Shown one piece after another: positions 38,969-48,323 of a stretch of 64,000 nucleotides of DNA. The DNA lies in NCBI RefSeq assembly GCF_022179285.1, contig NZ_BPQO01000001.1, positions 310,001 through 374,000 on the forward strand, in the 5' to 3' direction. The notes under the pieces are model-generated. The model was not told where the DNA came from. It was given only the letters and a program-made list of their open reading frames with translations, and made no database searches. This stretch comes from Methylobacterium hispanicum (GTDB lineage Bacteria; Pseudomonadota; Alphaproteobacteria; Rhizobiales; Beijerinckiaceae). Every line of letters starts with the position of its first letter. Position 1 is the first letter of the stretch. Both the position numbers and the translations under genes were made by a program.

Positions 38969-40129
38969 TCAGTTCGCCGCCTGCGCGGTCGCGAGGGCGG
39001 GGATCGACAGGCGGGCGATCGCCGCCCGGACCAGCTCGGCGGAGGCGCGCATCGTGCCGAGCTCGACCTTCGACATCGCCAGCATCACGCGTTCGAGGTT
39101 CGGCCCCGGGCGGCCCTCGGCGTCGAAGAGCTTGAGGTCGTCGTCGGGCCCAAGGCCCACGCTGCCCGCGATGGCGGCGGCGTAGTTGCCGATGCGCGCG
39201 GTGTCTCCGCTGCAGATCGGGGCGGGCGCGCGCAGGTCGGAGAGGGTGAAGCCCGGTGCCAGCAGCGGCAGTGTGGCCGATTCGGCGACGAGCTGGGACG
39301 GCGGCGGGGTGCGCCGCTCCAGCAGGGCTGCCGGGTTGTCGGCGCCGCGCACCGGGGTGGGGGATGCCGCGATAGCCCGGGCGGGCTTCGCGGCGCTGCC
39401 CGGCCGGAGTCCCGGATGGCCGGCCATCCGGGCGAGCGGCGACCAGGGCTGCACGCGCAGGGCCGGGCGGGCGGCGACGCGGCTCGCCGGGGCGGGGCGG
39501 CGCGCCGCGGCCACCCGGCGCGGGGCGCCACCGCGCAGGTGGCGGGCGAGGTAGCGGGCGCGCAGCGTCTGCCCCAGCCCGCGGGTCGTCAGGCCCGCTG
39601 CCGCGGCGGCCGGAGCGGTCGCGGCGACCGAGGCGACCGGTGCGGTCGCGGGAGCCGGCGTCGCGGGCACGCGGACCGCCGGCGCGGGGCCGCACTCCGC
39701 GGGTGCCCAGCGGCGCACGATCGCCAGAGCGGTCCGGCGGCCATAGGTCCGGTAGTAGCGCCGCAGAAGGTTGGCGGCGGCGTCCGCGCCGTCGGCGGCG
39801 CTGGCGAACCCGGTATGTCCCTCGGCATCGCCGCCGATCTCGCCGGGCCAGCGGGCGCGCTTGATGCACCAGTAATTGTTGAGCTTCACGCAGCGGGCGA
39901 CGAAGGCGGGGTCGCTCGCCGAGAGCCGCGCCACCAGGGCGAGCGAGGCCGGCAGCAATGCCTCGCCCGTCTCGCTGCGCCAGTTCGTGACCGCGCGCGC
40001 GGCGGCCTCGTAGCGCGCGGCCTCGACCGGAGCCGGCGGGGGCAGCACCGCCTGAGCGGCCAGCCGCTCGGCTCCGGCCTCGATCCGCGGCACGAGCGTC
40101 GTCAGGACCATGAGGGCGGTGATCAGCAC
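38969..40129 (-). CDS. Secreted or anchored protein with a lysozyme-like (phage structural P5-like) motif
   Basis: Encodes 386 aa from GTG 40129; the first 20 residues (LITALMVLTTLVPRIEAG) are a membrane anchor or signal. Residues about 80-145 contain CVKLNNYWCIKRARWPGEIG, GFASAADGADAAANLLRRYY and TALAIVRRWAPAECG, which follow the pattern of phage structural-protein P5/lysozyme-like domains. Then comes a long Ala/Pro/Arg-rich linker and a helical C-terminus with a conserved-looking CSGDTARIGNYAAAI segment. A peptidoglycan-related role is possible but unproven. It lies between hisN and ycjX on the same strand. Confidence 0.55.
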   Translation of the reverse strand: MLITALMVLTTLVPRIEAGAERLAAQAVLPPPAPVEAARYEAAARAVTNWRSETGEALLPASLALVARLSASDPAFVARCVKLNNYWCIKRARWPGEIGGDAEGHTGFASAADGADAAANLLRRYYRTYGRRTALAIVRRWAPAECGPAPAVRVPATPAPATAPVASVAATAPAAAAAGLTTRGLGQTLRARYLARHLRGGAPRRVAAARRPAPASRVAARPALRVQPWSPLARMAGHPGLRPGSAAKPARAIAASPTPVRGADNPAALLERRTPPPSQLVAESATLPLLAPGFTLSDLRAPAPICSGDTARIGNYAAAIAGSVGLGPDDDLKLFDAEGRPGPNLERVMLAMSKVELGTMRASAELVRAAIARLSIPALATAQAAN

Positions 40130-40200
40130 GGGCGGGCAGGATCTCGGCGGCGGGCCTGGGGGAAACGGCCGAGTTGCCGCAACGGTTCAGACGCGCGTTC

Positions 40201-40989
40201 CTACCCCCCGAGGCGCTTCAGCGCCGCCTCGTGCAGGCGTGGGTCGCCGGCCGCGACGATGCGGCCGCCCTCCGTCGCCGGGCCGCCGTCCCAGCTCGTG
40301 ACCACGCCGCCCGCGCCCTCGACGATCGGGATCAGCGCTACGATATCGTAGGGCTTCAGGCCGGCCTCGATCACGAGGTCGATCTGGCCGGCGGCCAGCA
40401 TGCAGTAGGCGTAGCAGTCGGTGCCGTAGCGGGCGAGGCGAACCGCGTCCTGCACCGCACGGAAGCGCTCGGCCTCCTCGCCCTCCGCGAAGAGGCGCGG
40501 GTCCGTGGTGGCCAGCAGCGCCGCCGAGAGGTCGGCGCAGCGGCGGGTGCGCAGGGTCCGCTCGCCCGCGGGGCCGCGCAGCTTGGCGCTGTGCCCGTCG
40601 CCCGTGAAGCGCTCGCCGAGAAAGGGCTGGTGCATCAGGCCCCGCACCGCGGTCCCGCCCTTCCGCAGGCCGATCAGGGTGCCCCAGGTCGGCAGGCCGC
40701 TGATGAAGGCGCGGGTCCCGTCGATCGGGTCGAGCACCCAGACGCACTCGGCGTCGAGCCGCTCCGAGCCGAACTCCTCGCCCAGGATTCCGTGGCCCGG
40801 GAAGGCGTCGCGGATCATGCGGCGCATCACCACCTCGGCGGCGCGGTCGGCCTCGGTGACGGGATCGAAGGGCGCGCCGCCCCGCGCCTTGTCGTCCAGA
40901 CCGAACTGCGCCCGGAAGAAGGGCAGGATCGCCCGGCCCGAGGCGTCGGCGAGGTCGTGCATGAACCGGCCGAGTTCGACGACGCTCAT
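40201..40989 (-). CDS. hisN: Histidinol-phosphatase (inositol monophosphatase family)
   Basis: Encodes 262 aa. The metal-site motifs of the IMPase fold are present: DPVTEADRAAE, ILGEEFGSE, VWVLDPIDGTRAFISGLPTW, and the C-terminal KPYDIVALIPIVEGAGG. The GTRAF(I)SG variant and length point to HisN, which removes phosphate from histidinol phosphate, over inositol or bisphosphate phosphatases. Start at ATG 40989. It stands alone here rather than with other his genes. Confidence 0.87.
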   Translation of the reverse strand: MSVVELGRFMHDLADASGRAILPFFRAQFGLDDKARGGAPFDPVTEADRAAEVVMRRMIRDAFPGHGILGEEFGSERLDAECVWVLDPIDGTRAFISGLPTWGTLIGLRKGGTAVRGLMHQPFLGERFTGDGHSAKLRGPAGERTLRTRRCADLSAALLATTDPRLFAEGEEAERFRAVQDAVRLARYGTDCYAYCMLAAGQIDLVIEAGLKPYDIVALIPIVEGAGGVVTSWDGGPATEGGRIVAAGDPRLHEAALKRLGG

Positions 40990-41078
40990 CGGGCCCCTCC
41001 GCCTTCACGGATCATCGGGCGGACGATCCCCGATCCGCCGCTCACGGGGCCAGACGAAGCCGGTCCGCGCCGGTTCCG

Positions 41079-41112
41079 TCAAGCCCCGTCAAGCCCCGTC
41101 AAGCCCCGTCAA
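41079..41112. repeat. 10-bp tandem repeat at the 3' end of the AI-2E family gene
   Basis: Three perfect AAGCCCCGTC units (41081-41110) with partial units on each side. Read on the minus strand every unit contains TGA, and because the period is 10 the copies place a stop in all three frames. The stop codon of the adjacent gene (41109-41111) is part of the array. Confidence 0.8.
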
Positions 41113-43067
41113 GCCTCGGCCGGCTCGGGCGTCCGGGCGCTCCGGCCGGGCGCCCCTTCCTCGCGCACCATGCCGACCACCGCCTCGACCGCCCCGCGCA
41201 GGGTGGCGACGTGGGTCTCGGCGGGAATCGCGGTCGGCGCGGTCGCGACGTCGTCGGCCTGCCAGAGGCCGACGAGGAGCGGCACCTTCGGCAGGCGCTG
41301 CCGCAGGCGCCGGGCGAGGCGGCGCAGGTGGGTCGGCTCGCCCGCGATGGCCAGCGAGACGATGCAGACCAGCTGCGCGGGACCAGGCTCGAAGGCGTCG
41401 ATCTTCGCGCGGGCGAGGTCGGAGAAGGGCACCACGCGGGTGCCGAGGCCACGCTTGGCCAGGAGCTGGGCCAGGATCGCGGCGGCCGCCTCGTCGAGGA
41501 AGCCGCGGCCGGCCACGCACAGCACCGCGCCGGACCGGGTCCAGGCTTCGGGAAGCGTCGGGGGCTTGGGTGCGAACGGGACGCCGTCCTCGCGGTCGCA
41601 GACGCCCTTGCCGCCCCCCGTGGGCGCATCCTCCGGGGCCGCGTCGTCGCGCTCGGCGAGTTCCTCGATCAGCTCGGTCACGCTCTCGCGGATCGCCGAC
41701 TTCTGCTCGACGGTGAGCACGCCGCGCGCCGCGTCGCGGGCGGCGAGTTCGAGCCCCTTCACCACGACCGTATCGTAGTAGGCCGAGAGCGAGCACTCGG
41801 CGAGGATCAGGTCGGCGTGCTCCTGCGCCTCCTCCGGGTCGTCGGCGAGGATGCGCTGGTAGAAGTTCTCGACCGGGGTGAGCGCCGGGGTGTTGCCGAA
41901 CAGCACGTCGAGGAACTCGAGCTTGTCGACGTGGCGGCCGAGCACCACGAGGCAGACCGTGAGCGGCGTCGAGAGCAGCAGGCCGATCGGCCCCCAGAGC
42001 CAGGTCCAGAACAGGGCCGAGACCAGGACCGCCAGCGGCGAGAGCCCGGTCGAGTGCCCGTAGAGCATCGGCTCGAAGATCTGCCCGACCAGCGGCTCGA
42101 GCACCACGAAGAGCAGCCCCGTGGCGATGAGCATGTTCCAGCCCGGATCGACCGCCGCCGCGAGCGCCATCGGGAACAGGGCGCACAGGAAGGCCCCGAT
42201 ATAGGGCACGAAGCGCATCAGCGCGGCGAAGATGCCCCAGAGCACGGGATTCGGCACGCCGATGAGGTAGAGTCCGGCACCGATCGCGACGCCGAAGGCG
42301 GCGTTCAGTGCGAGCTGGGCCACGAAGTAGCGGCTCAGGCGGCGCGCGGCGTCGTCCATCGCGACCGTGGTGCGGTGCAGGTCGCTGGAGCCGGCGAGCC
42401 GGATCATGCGGTCGCGCAGGTCCTCCCGCTGCATCAGCACGAAGATCAGCACCACCACGACGATGCCCGCCGTGGCCAGCGGCTTGAGCGCGGGCGAGAG
42501 CAGCTTCTCCGCGGTCTCGAGCGGACCCGGCATGGGCTGGCGCGTCTCGACGACGACCGGCTTCGGCTCGGGCTCGGCACCGGGCTCCGCGGCCGGCTTG
42601 TCCGCCTGCTTGTCGCCCCGCTCGGGCGCGCCCGCCTCGTGGATGGCGCGTCCGATTCCGGCCACGTACTCGGTGATGCGGCCGACCGGGCTCTCGCGCA
42701 GGCCCTCGACCTTGCGCTCGATCGTGGCGCGGTAGCGCGGCACGTCGCCCGCGAGGTCGGCGACCTGCACGCCGATCAGGGTTGCGAGCGCGGCCACGAC
42801 CCCCATCGTGAGCATCACCGTCAGCCCGACCGCGAGGAGGCGGGGGATGCGGACCCGGCGCAGGAAGTGGACGAGGGGACCGAGCACGAAGGAGAGCAGC
42901 AGCGCGATGGCGATCGGAATCAGGATCTCGCGCCCGAAATAGAGGCCCGCGATGATCACCGCGGCGATCACCACCGGCGAGGCCATCGCGGCGCGCGGGG
43001 TCTCGGCCGCGGCGATGCGGGTCGGCCGCGGCGGGATCAGCGGCCCCTCTGGTGTCATGCTCGCCAT
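41109..43067 (-). CDS. AI-2E family exporter/permease with extra C-terminal soluble domain
   Basis: Encodes 652 aa from ATG 43067. Residues about 25-420 are an AI-2E (UPF0118) permease: VVIAAVIIAGLYFGREILIP, LLSFVLGPLVHFLRR, a periplasmic or linker insert rich in Glu/Pro/Lys (about 145-185), LNAAFGVAIGAGLYLIGVPN, FVPYIGAFLCALFPMALAAA and LFWTWLWGPIGLLLSTPLTV. Beyond it about 230 residues extend into the cytoplasm, ending in a Rossmann-like domain (AVLCVAGRGFLDEAAAAILA, VCIVSLAI) that recalls B12-binding or receiver-type folds without their key residues. The transported substrate is unknown; the family name does not prove AI-2 export. The stop lies in a tandem repeat. Confidence 0.82.
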   Translation of the reverse strand: MASMTPEGPLIPPRPTRIAAAETPRAAMASPVVIAAVIIAGLYFGREILIPIAIALLLSFVLGPLVHFLRRVRIPRLLAVGLTVMLTMGVVAALATLIGVQVADLAGDVPRYRATIERKVEGLRESPVGRITEYVAGIGRAIHEAGAPERGDKQADKPAAEPGAEPEPKPVVVETRQPMPGPLETAEKLLSPALKPLATAGIVVVVLIFVLMQREDLRDRMIRLAGSSDLHRTTVAMDDAARRLSRYFVAQLALNAAFGVAIGAGLYLIGVPNPVLWGIFAALMRFVPYIGAFLCALFPMALAAAVDPGWNMLIATGLLFVVLEPLVGQIFEPMLYGHSTGLSPLAVLVSALFWTWLWGPIGLLLSTPLTVCLVVLGRHVDKLEFLDVLFGNTPALTPVENFYQRILADDPEEAQEHADLILAECSLSAYYDTVVVKGLELAARDAARGVLTVEQKSAIRESVTELIEELAERDDAAPEDAPTGGGKGVCDREDGVPFAPKPPTLPEAWTRSGAVLCVAGRGFLDEAAAAILAQLLAKRGLGTRVVPFSDLARAKIDAFEPGPAQLVCIVSLAIAGEPTHLRRLARRLRQRLPKVPLLVGLWQADDVATAPTAIPAETHVATLRGAVEAVVGMVREEGAPGRSARTPEPAEA

Positions 43068-43201
43068 GCCGTATGCCTGCCCGTGAACGCGACGCTTCGG
43101 CGCGGGCTCGGGTCGCGCCGCACGGGGAACCCCCGCGGGCGCCGAAACGATCCCTTGCGGGACGGCAAAGCTCACGCGGGCGTGAAGTCAGGGCATGAGG
43201 C

Positions 43202-43960
43202 TCAGGGCGCGAAGGGCGTCAGGGCGTGCCCGGCCGCCTCCAGGGCGCGGCGCACGGCCCGCGCCGTCGCGAGGGCGCCGGGCGTGTCACCGTGGACGCA
43301 GACCGTGTCGATCCGCACAGGCAGGCGCCGGCCCGAGACCGTGGTGACGGCCCCCTCCTCCACCATCGCGGCAACGCGCGCGGCGGCCTCGTCGGGGTCC
43401 TCGATCACGGCGCCGGGGAGCGCCCGGGAGGCGAGCTGGCCGTCCTCGGCGTAGGCGCGGTCCGCGAAGACCTCCCGGGCGACGGCGAGCCCGGCCTCGA
43501 GCGCGCCCCGCTCGGAGGGCAGGCCCGGCATCACCACGAGGACGAGGCGGGGATCGACCCCGCGCACGCCCCGCGCCACCGCGGCAGCGACCTCGGCCTC
43601 GGCGTTCTGGAGGTTGTTCAGCGCGCCGTGCGCCTTGACGTAGGTGACGCGGTGGCCTGCCAGCGCCGCGCAGGCCTGGAGCGCGCCGACCTGGTAGGCG
43701 ACGAGGTTCTCGATCGCGCGCGCGCCCATGCGCACGACCCGGCGGCCGAAGCCCTGGAGGTCGGCGAAGCCCGGATGGGCGCCGAGCGCGACGCCGCGCA
43801 CCCGCGCGGCTTGCGCCGTCGCCACCATGATGTCGGGATCGCCCGCGTGCAGCCCGCAGGCGACGTTGGCCGAGGTGACCACGTCGAGGATCGCCGCGTC
43901 GTCGCCCATCCGCCAGGGGCCGAAGCCCTCGCCGAGGTCGCTGTTCAGATCGATCCGCAT
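43202..43960 (-). CDS. pxpA: 5-oxoprolinase subunit A (LamB/YcsF family)
   Basis: Encodes 252 aa from ATG 43960 (an ATG five codons further upstream is possible). Family signatures: MRIDLNSDLGEGFGPW, SANVACGLHAGDP, GVALGAHPGFADLQGFGRR, YVKAHGALNN, and VRIDTVCVHGDTPGAL at the end. PxpA works with PxpB and PxpC to open 5-oxoproline with ATP; those partners are not next to it here. It lies 47 bases after pncB on the same strand and may be co-transcribed with it. Confidence 0.93.
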   Translation of the reverse strand: MRIDLNSDLGEGFGPWRMGDDAAILDVVTSANVACGLHAGDPDIMVATAQAARVRGVALGAHPGFADLQGFGRRVVRMGARAIENLVAYQVGALQACAALAGHRVTYVKAHGALNNLQNAEAEVAAAVARGVRGVDPRLVLVVMPGLPSERGALEAGLAVAREVFADRAYAEDGQLASRALPGAVIEDPDEAAARVAAMVEEGAVTTVSGRRLPVRIDTVCVHGDTPGALATARAVRRALEAAGHALTPFAP

Positions 43961-44007
43961 TCCCGCGCTCCGCATCGAGGACCGGCGCTCCCGGGGACGC
44001 ACCCCGC

Positions 44008-45300
44008 TCAGACAACGACCGGCAGTTCGGCCTGCTCCTCCACGCCGAAGACGCGCTTGTAGCGCTCCACCTGCGCCGCCGGCCCCTGCGCCTTGCTGGG
44101 GTTGTCGGAGATCTTCACGGTCGGATGACCGTTCGCCTCCGAAACCTTGCAGACGATCGAGATCGGGTCGAGCCGGCCGTCCGGGACGAGGCCGCGGAAG
44201 TCGTTCGTCAGCAGCGTGCCCCAGCCGTAGCCGATCCGCATCCGCCCGTGGAAATGGGCGTGGATCCTCTCGATCGTGTCGATGTCGAGCCCGTCGGAGA
44301 AGATCGCCAGCTTCTCGCGCGGGTCGCAGCCCCGCTGGCGCCAGAACGCGATCACCTCCTCGCCGCCCTCGATCGGGTCCTTCGAGTCGATGCGGATGCC
44401 GGTCCAGGCGCTGATCCAGTCGGGGGCGTCCCTGAGGAAGCCGGTGGTGCCGTAGGTGTCGGGCAGCGCCACCAGCAGGTTGCCCTCGTAATCCTGCTGC
44501 CAGTCGCGCAGCACGTCGTAGGGCGCGCGCGCCAAGGCTGCGTCGTCCGGGCTCAAGGCCGCGTAGACCATCGGCAATTCGTGCGCGTTGGTGCCCACCG
44601 CTTCCAGCTCGCGCCGCATGGCGATGAGGCAGTTCGAGGTGCCGGTGAAGTGGGGGCCGAGCCCCTCCTGCATCGCCTGCACGCACCAGTCCTGCCAGAG
44701 GAAGCCGTGGCGGCGACGCGTGCCGAAATCGGCGATCGAGAGGTCGGGCAGGCGGCGCAGGCGCTCGATCTTCTCCCAGACGCGGCTCATCGCGCGGGCG
44801 TAGAGCACTTGGAGGTCGAAGCGGCCCATGCCGCGCAGCGTGGCGCGCGAGCGCAGCTCGTTCAGGATCGCGAGCGCGGGCACCTCCCACATCGTGGTCT
44901 CGAGCCAGGAGCCGTGGAAGCTCAGCTCGTACTGCCCGTCCCGGACCGCGAGCTCGTAGTCCGGCAGGCGGAACTCCTCGAACCACGCGATGAACTCGGC
45001 CGAGAGGATGCGGCGCGTGCCGTAGAAGGCGTTGCCGCGCAGCCACGTCGCCTCGCCGCGCCCGAGGCGGAGCGAGCGGGCATGGTCGAGCTGCTCGCGC
45101 AGCTCCCCCGCATCGACCGCCTCGGCGATGCGGACGCGGTGCGTTCGGTTGTGGATGCCGAAGGTGACGGCGACGTCGCCGTGCCGGCGCAGGATCATCT
45201 GCGCCATCAGGAGCTTGTAGAAATCCGTATCGAGCAGCGACCGGACGATCGGGTCGATGCGGAAATTGTGGTTGTAGACCCGCGTCGCGAGATCGGACAT
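44008..45300 (-). CDS. pncB: Nicotinate phosphoribosyltransferase
   Basis: Makes nicotinate mononucleotide from nicotinate and PRPP with ATP use, in NAD salvage. It has 430 aa, standard length, starting ATG 45300. Signatures: [56 protein letters not shown], the phospho-ribosyl loop [14 protein letters not shown] and [13 protein letters not shown]. The phosphorylated-His region is present in the FGTRRRHG stretch. Confidence 0.96.
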   Translation of the reverse strand: MSDLATRVYNHNFRIDPIVRSLLDTDFYKLLMAQMILRRHGDVAVTFGIHNRTHRVRIAEAVDAGELREQLDHARSLRLGRGEATWLRGNAFYGTRRILSAEFIAWFEEFRLPDYELAVRDGQYELSFHGSWLETTMWEVPALAILNELRSRATLRGMGRFDLQVLYARAMSRVWEKIERLRRLPDLSIADFGTRRRHGFLWQDWCVQAMQEGLGPHFTGTSNCLIAMRRELEAVGTNAHELPMVYAALSPDDAALARAPYDVLRDWQQDYEGNLLVALPDTYGTTGFLRDAPDWISAWTGIRIDSKDPIEGGEEVIAFWRQRGCDPREKLAIFSDGLDIDTIERIHAHFHGRMRIGYGWGTLLTNDFRGLVPDGRLDPISIVCKVSEANGHPTVKISDNPSKAQGPAAQVERYKRVFGVEEQAELPVVV

Positions 45301-45426
45301 CGATCGGGATCGGCTCCGTCCGCGGGCATGGCGACGCCCGCGAGCGCAGGGCGCACGCGGGCGGCACAGGAGTCAATGGCTTGGCCTATGTCAGCCGGGA
45401 CAGGTTCGCCCGGTCCGACCCCGAAT

Positions 45427-45930
45427 TCAGGCCAGATCGACCTTCTTCACCTCGGTCTTCGGGCTCTCGCCGGTGAGCGTGGCCTTCAGGTAGCCGTAGA
45501 GGTGGACCATCGTGCTGTTCGGGCTGTCCCAGTACTCGCCCTTCTCCGGATGGACCCGGATCAGCGCCACCTCGGGGTCGTCCTTGCCGTTGGGGAACCA
45601 GGTCTTCAGGCTCTCCTGCCACTTCTCGTCGATCTTGGCCTGATCGCGCACGATCTCGGCCTTGCCGGCGACCGAGACGTAGGTCTGGCTCGACGGGTCG
45701 GAATAGGCGAGGTTGATCTGGTTGTCGCGGCTGATCTCGGTGGTCTTGGGCGAGTGCAGCTTAGTGAAAAACCAGAGGTCGCCGTTCTCGTCGGCGTCGT
45801 TGTTCCACATCGGCCGGCTGTTGAGCGTGCCGTCGGCGTCGACGGTGGTCATCATCGCGATCTTCACATCCTTGATCAGGTCGAAGAGCTTCTTCGCGCC
45901 CTCGTGGTCGCGGTGGTTGCCCTGATGCAT
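45427..45930 (-). CDS. Pyridoxamine 5'-phosphate oxidase-fold protein (general stress protein 26 type)
   Basis: Encodes 167 aa: the N-terminal helix AKKLFDLIKDVKIAMMTTVD, the split-barrel strands TLNSRPMW and GDLWFFTKLHSPKTTEISRD, INLAYSDPSSQTYVSVAGKA, and a late YWDSPNSTMVHLYGYLKA that matches the general stress protein 26/PPOX-like subfamily. It probably binds flavin or F420-like cofactors; the reaction is unknown. Start ATG 45930. No EcfG motif was found upstream. Confidence 0.85.
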   Translation of the reverse strand: MHQGNHRDHEGAKKLFDLIKDVKIAMMTTVDADGTLNSRPMWNNDADENGDLWFFTKLHSPKTTEISRDNQINLAYSDPSSQTYVSVAGKAEIVRDQAKIDEKWQESLKTWFPNGKDDPEVALIRVHPEKGEYWDSPNSTMVHLYGYLKATLTGESPKTEVKKVDLA

Positions 45931-46076
45931 GGAATCTCGTCTCCTACACGTCGCGTCGGTCGGTCCGGGCGGAGGGGCGCCGAGCGCGCCGCGAGCCCCC
46001 GCCTGAAGGCTGCCCCGACAACGGCCAAGTGCCGGCTTGGTTCAGCCCCGGCGCGAGAAGGACAGAGGTTATCCGC

Positions 46077-46355
46077 ATGCCGCGCGTTGCCCGCGCTCTC
46101 GCCCTCGTTGCGGCCTGCCTGGCGGCCTCGCCGACGGCCGCAGAGGTGCGCTTCGGCCCGGGCGTGCGCATCGGCGGGCACGATTTCTCGAGCCGGCGCT
46201 ACCGCGGCGTCCCCATCGAGCGGGTGCGGCGCCCGCCCGGCCCGCCCGGCTGCCGCCACGTCCGGAGCGGCTCCTACCGGCGCGGCGACGGCCGCGTCGT
46301 GCGCGGGCCGATGGAGCGCTGCAACCTCGTGGCGATCCCGCCGCACCGGCGCTGA
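46077..46355 (+). CDS. Small secreted basic protein, function unknown
   Basis: Encodes 92 aa from ATG 46077, which has AGAGG upstream; the signal peptide VARALALVAACLAASPTAAE begins at residue 4. The mature part is rich in Arg, Gly and Pro with two Cys residues (CRHVRSGSYRR and MERCNLVAIPPHRR) that could pair. No family recognised. It precedes the mrp gene on the same strand. Confidence 0.65.
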   Translation: MPRVARALALVAACLAASPTAAEVRFGPGVRIGGHDFSSRRYRGVPIERVRRPPGPPGCRHVRSGSYRRGDGRVVRGPMERCNLVAIPPHRR

Positions 46356-46457
46356 TGCGGTGCACCGTGCCCGGGGGTCTGGTGTTCCGGGCGCGCTCGG
46401 TTACATGCAGGATGATTCGCAGGTGGTATACCTGCTCGCGCCACCGGGAGAACGACC

Positions 46458-47597
46458 TTGGCGATCAGCCGCGACGACGTGATGAAGGCGCTGACGGGCG
46501 TGACGGTGGACGCCGCCGGCACCACGCTCACCGGCTCCGGCCGCCTCTCGCAGGTGGTGGTCGATGCAAACAACCGGGTGATGTTCTCGATCCTGATCGA
46601 CCCGAGCGAGGCCGAGCGGTTCGAGCCGGTGCGGCGCGCCGCCGAGGGCCGGGTACTGTCGATCCCCGGCGTCTCGGGCGTGTTCGCCAGCCTGACCTCG
46701 GAGCGGGGTCCGGGCCCTCAGGCACAGAGCCCCGCCCCGCCCCGCCCCGCGGCGCCGCAGCCGCCTCGCCCCGGCGCCCCCCCGAACCAGGGGCCGCAGC
46801 TGCCGGGCGTGCGCCACATCGTGGCGGTCGCCTCCGGCAAGGGCGGCGTCGGCAAGTCGACCACCGCCTGCAACCTCGCCCTCGCGCTCAAGGCGCAGGG
46901 GCTGAAGGTCGGCCTCCTCGACGCCGACATCTACGGGCCTTCCGTTCCGAAGCTCTTCGGCCTCTCCGGCAAGCCCAACGTGGTCGAGAACCGCTCGATG
47001 GAGCCGATGGAGGGCTACGGGCTCAAGGTCATGTCGATCGGCTTCCTGATCGAGCCCGAGACGGCGATGATCTGGCGCGGGCCGATGGTGCAGTCGGCCA
47101 TCACCCAGATGCTGCGCGACGTGCTCTGGGGCGAGCTCGACGTGCTCATCGTGGACATGCCACCCGGTACCGGCGACGCGCAGCTCACCATGGCTCAGGC
47201 CACGCCCTTGTCCGGCGCCGTGATCGTCTCGACGCCGCAGGACCTCGCGCTGATCGATGCGCGGCGTGGCGTGACCATGTTCAAGAAGGTCGCCGTGCCG
47301 ATCCTTGGCGTGATCGAGAACATGGCGACCTTCGTCTGCCCGAATTGCGGCCACGCCTCCCACATCTTCGGCCACGGCGGCGCCCGCCAGGAAGCCGAGC
47401 GCCTCGGCGTGCCCTTCCTCGGCGAGGTGCCGCTCAACATGACGATCCGCGAGACCTCCGATTCCGGCCGTCCGGTGGTGGCGACCGATCCGGACGGGCC
47501 GCAGGCGCAGGTCTACCGGGAGATCGCGGCCAAGCTCTGGGCGAACCTCTCGGGCGCGCCCGCCGGCCGTGCGGCGCCGAAGATCGTCATCGAGTGA
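46458..47597 (+). CDS. apbC: Mrp/NBP35-type Fe-S carrier P-loop ATPase
   Basis: Encodes 379 aa from TTG 46458, with GGGAG seven bases upstream and the MIP18-like N-terminal domain starting at once (ISRDDVMKALTGV). A Pro/Gln-rich linker (about 85-115) leads to the ATPase: deviant Walker A SGKGGVGKSTTACNLA, LDADIYGPSVPKL, Walker B VLIVDMPPGTGDAQLT, and the cluster-binding pair in ATFVCPNCGHASHIFG. It assembles or delivers Fe-S clusters in the cytoplasm. Its stop overlaps the mobA start (GTGA). Confidence 0.95.
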   Translation: MAISRDDVMKALTGVTVDAAGTTLTGSGRLSQVVVDANNRVMFSILIDPSEAERFEPVRRAAEGRVLSIPGVSGVFASLTSERGPGPQAQSPAPPRPAAPQPPRPGAPPNQGPQLPGVRHIVAVASGKGGVGKSTTACNLALALKAQGLKVGLLDADIYGPSVPKLFGLSGKPNVVENRSMEPMEGYGLKVMSIGFLIEPETAMIWRGPMVQSAITQMLRDVLWGELDVLIVDMPPGTGDAQLTMAQATPLSGAVIVSTPQDLALIDARRGVTMFKKVAVPILGVIENMATFVCPNCGHASHIFGHGGARQEAERLGVPFLGEVPLNMTIRETSDSGRPVVATDPDGPQAQVYREIAAKLWANLSGAPAGRAAPKIVIE

Positions 47598-48211
47598 GCG
47601 CGCCCGTCCTCGGCCTGATCCTGGCCGGGGGCCTGGCCCGGCGAATGGGCGGGGGCGACAAGCCCCTGCTCCGGCTCGGGGGACGCACCCTGCTCGCGCG
47701 GGTCGCGGAGCGGCTGGAGACGCAGTGCGGGGCAGGGCTGGCGCTCAGCGCCAACGGCGACCCGGCCCGGTTCGGCGCCTTCCCGGGGCCGGTCCTGCCG
47801 GACACGCTGCCCGACCGGCCGGGGCCGCTCGCCGGCATCCTGGCAGGGCTGGAGCACGCCGCCTCCCGCGGGGTCGGGGCAATCGTCAGCGTCTCGGGCG
47901 ACGCGCCCTTCCTGCCCGCGGATCTGGTGGCGCGGCTGGCGGCCTTGCGCCCGGAGGCCGGCATCGCGCTCGCGGCCTCGGGCGAGCGGCGGCACTACAC
48001 GATCGCGCTGTGGCCGGCGGCGCTCAGGCACGACCTGCGACTCTATCTAGAGGGCGGCGAGCGCCGCGTCGGCGGCTTCATCGCCCGGCACCCGGCGGCG
48101 GCGGCCTCCTGGCCGGTCGCGCCGCTGGACCCGTTCCTCAACATCAACACGCCGGAGGATCTGGCGGCGGCGGAGGCCGTGCTCGCCATGTCCGCCCCGC
48201 GTTCGGTGTGA
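47594..48211 (+). CDS. mobA: Molybdenum cofactor guanylyltransferase
   Basis: Adds GMP to molybdopterin to form the MGD cofactor used by formate dehydrogenases and other molybdoenzymes. It has 205 aa from GTG 47594, overlapping the apbC stop. Signatures: GLILAGGLARRMGGGDKPLL, SANGDPARF, LPDRPGPLAGILAGLE, VSGDAPFLPADLVARL and LNINTPEDLAAAE. The close link with an Fe-S carrier makes sense since molybdoenzymes often need both cofactors; that link is inference. Confidence 0.94.
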   Translation: MSAPVLGLILAGGLARRMGGGDKPLLRLGGRTLLARVAERLETQCGAGLALSANGDPARFGAFPGPVLPDTLPDRPGPLAGILAGLEHAASRGVGAIVSVSGDAPFLPADLVARLAALRPEAGIALAASGERRHYTIALWPAALRHDLRLYLEGGERRVGGFIARHPAAAASWPVAPLDPFLNINTPEDLAAAEAVLAMSAPRSV

Positions 48212-48237
48212 GACGAACCTCTCGACCGTCAGCGGAT

Positions 48238-48277
48238 CCCCTCTCCCCGCGCGCGGGGAGAGGGGAAGCCGCGGATC
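48238..48277. repeat. Palindromic repeat, family A
   Basis: A perfect 28-bp palindrome at 48238-48265 (each half CCCCTCTCCCCGCG) followed by AAGCCGCGGATC. It matches the element at 5229-5263 in both stem and trailing bases, and likewise separates convergent genes (mobA and ppiB). Confidence 0.8.
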
Positions 48278-48323
48278 CGAACAGATCATCTCGCCCGCAG
48301 CCGGTATCAGATCAGGAGCCGGC

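Noticed and set aside
41079..41112. CRISPR array
   Set aside because: Units are 10 bp and directly adjacent, with no spacers and no cas genes in the window.
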